Shown here: positions 5,659-5,881 of the stretch, piece after piece
Layout of the letters: every line of letters begins with the position of its first letter
Numbering within the stretch: the first letter of the stretch is position 1
Position numbers and translations under genes: made by a program
Notes under the pieces: model-generated
What the model saw: only the letters and a program-made list of their open reading frames with translations
Databases searched by the model: none
Told to the model about the DNA's origin: nothing
Assembly (NCBI GenBank): GCA_029250385.1
Contig: JAQXFJ010000193.1
Span: forward strand, 1-5,881
Direction of reading: 5' to 3'
DNA: 5,881 bases
From: Candidatus Poseidoniaceae archaeon
GTDB taxonomy: Archaea > Thermoplasmatota > Poseidoniia > Poseidoniales > Poseidoniaceae

Positions 5659-5881
5659 ATGAGTGGCCACGAAGACAGCAATAGAATGACTTATGGTAAT
5701 TATCTAAGGCTTGATGATGTCTTATCCCTTCAAGAAGGGCCAGTAGGCTATTCTCCAAAGCCATGCAATGATGAACTACACTTCATAATTGTCCACCAAG
5801 CGTTTGAATTATGGTTTAAACTGGTACTATCTGAATTAAAAGAAGTTCATCAATTGATGGATAAGGAACACATAGAAGAGG
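5659..5881 (+). CDS. kynA: Tryptophan 2,3-dioxygenase, 5' part (runs off the right edge)
   Basis: Heme enzyme that opens the indole ring of L-tryptophan with O2 to give N-formylkynurenine, the first step of the kynurenine route. I read 74 codons from the ATG at 5659. MTYGNYLRLDDVLSLQ (10-25) and NDELHFIIVHQAFELWFKLVL (first part of 37-57) match the N-terminal core of the family. His46 in FIIVHQ aligns with the distal-pocket histidine (His55 in the Xanthomonas enzyme) and Phe42 with its neighbour Phe51. The usual HDE preceding this helix is NDE here. The full protein is normally about 280-400 residues, so most of it, including the proximal heme histidine, is outside the window. No Shine-Dalgarno site is visible, so short-leader or leaderless initiation is likely. 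An in-frame TTG at 5602 is a less likely start. Confidence 0.9.
   Translation, partial: MSGHEDSNRMTYGNYLRLDDVLSLQEGPVGYSPKPCNDELHFIIVHQAFELWFKLVLSELKEVHQLMDKEHIEE

Overview
The window reads as a chromosomal segment of a mesophilic archaeon, most likely a marine Euryarchaeote (Poseidoniales / Marine Group II-like). Three archaeal-type enzymes of the early shikimate pathway (2-amino-3,7-dideoxy-heptulosonate synthase, 3-dehydroquinate synthase II and a GHMP-family shikimate kinase) and the archaeal purine enzyme PurP all point to archaea. The moderately AT-rich base composition (by eye) and the lack of bacterial promoter signals fit. The lineage is inferred from gene content only; no marker gene settles it.

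Layout. Positions 1-2516 hold a tightly packed minus-strand operon in pathway order: ADH synthase (1719-2516), dehydroquinate synthase II (692-1708, best read from a TTG start) and shikimate kinase (1-689, running off the left edge). Gaps are 10 and 2 bases, and Shine-Dalgarno-like sites lie over or next to the preceding stop codons. A 114-base divergent spacer (2517-2630) separates this operon from a plus-strand gene (2631-4364). That gene encodes a 577-residue single-pass membrane protein with a long charged coiled coil and two YfaP/DUF2135-like domains, produced by an internal duplication of a [coiled coil + domain] unit with a 208-residue period. It converges, across a 33-base spacer, on the minus-strand purP (4398-5510). 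A 148-base divergent spacer (5511-5658) with several GTCAAG-like hexamers separates purP from the 5' end of a plus-strand tryptophan 2,3-dioxygenase gene (5659 to the right edge).

How they fit together. The three minus-strand aro genes carry out steps of one pathway: sugar phosphate plus aspartate semialdehyde to the heptulosonate, then to 3-dehydroquinate, and later shikimate to shikimate-3-phosphate. PurP (purine synthesis) and the dioxygenase (tryptophan breakdown) are separate metabolic units. The duplicated coiled-coil protein has no evident link to them and is the least understood gene here. No mobile elements, CRISPR arrays, tRNA or rRNA genes were seen, and no stretch over 300 bases lacks a gene.
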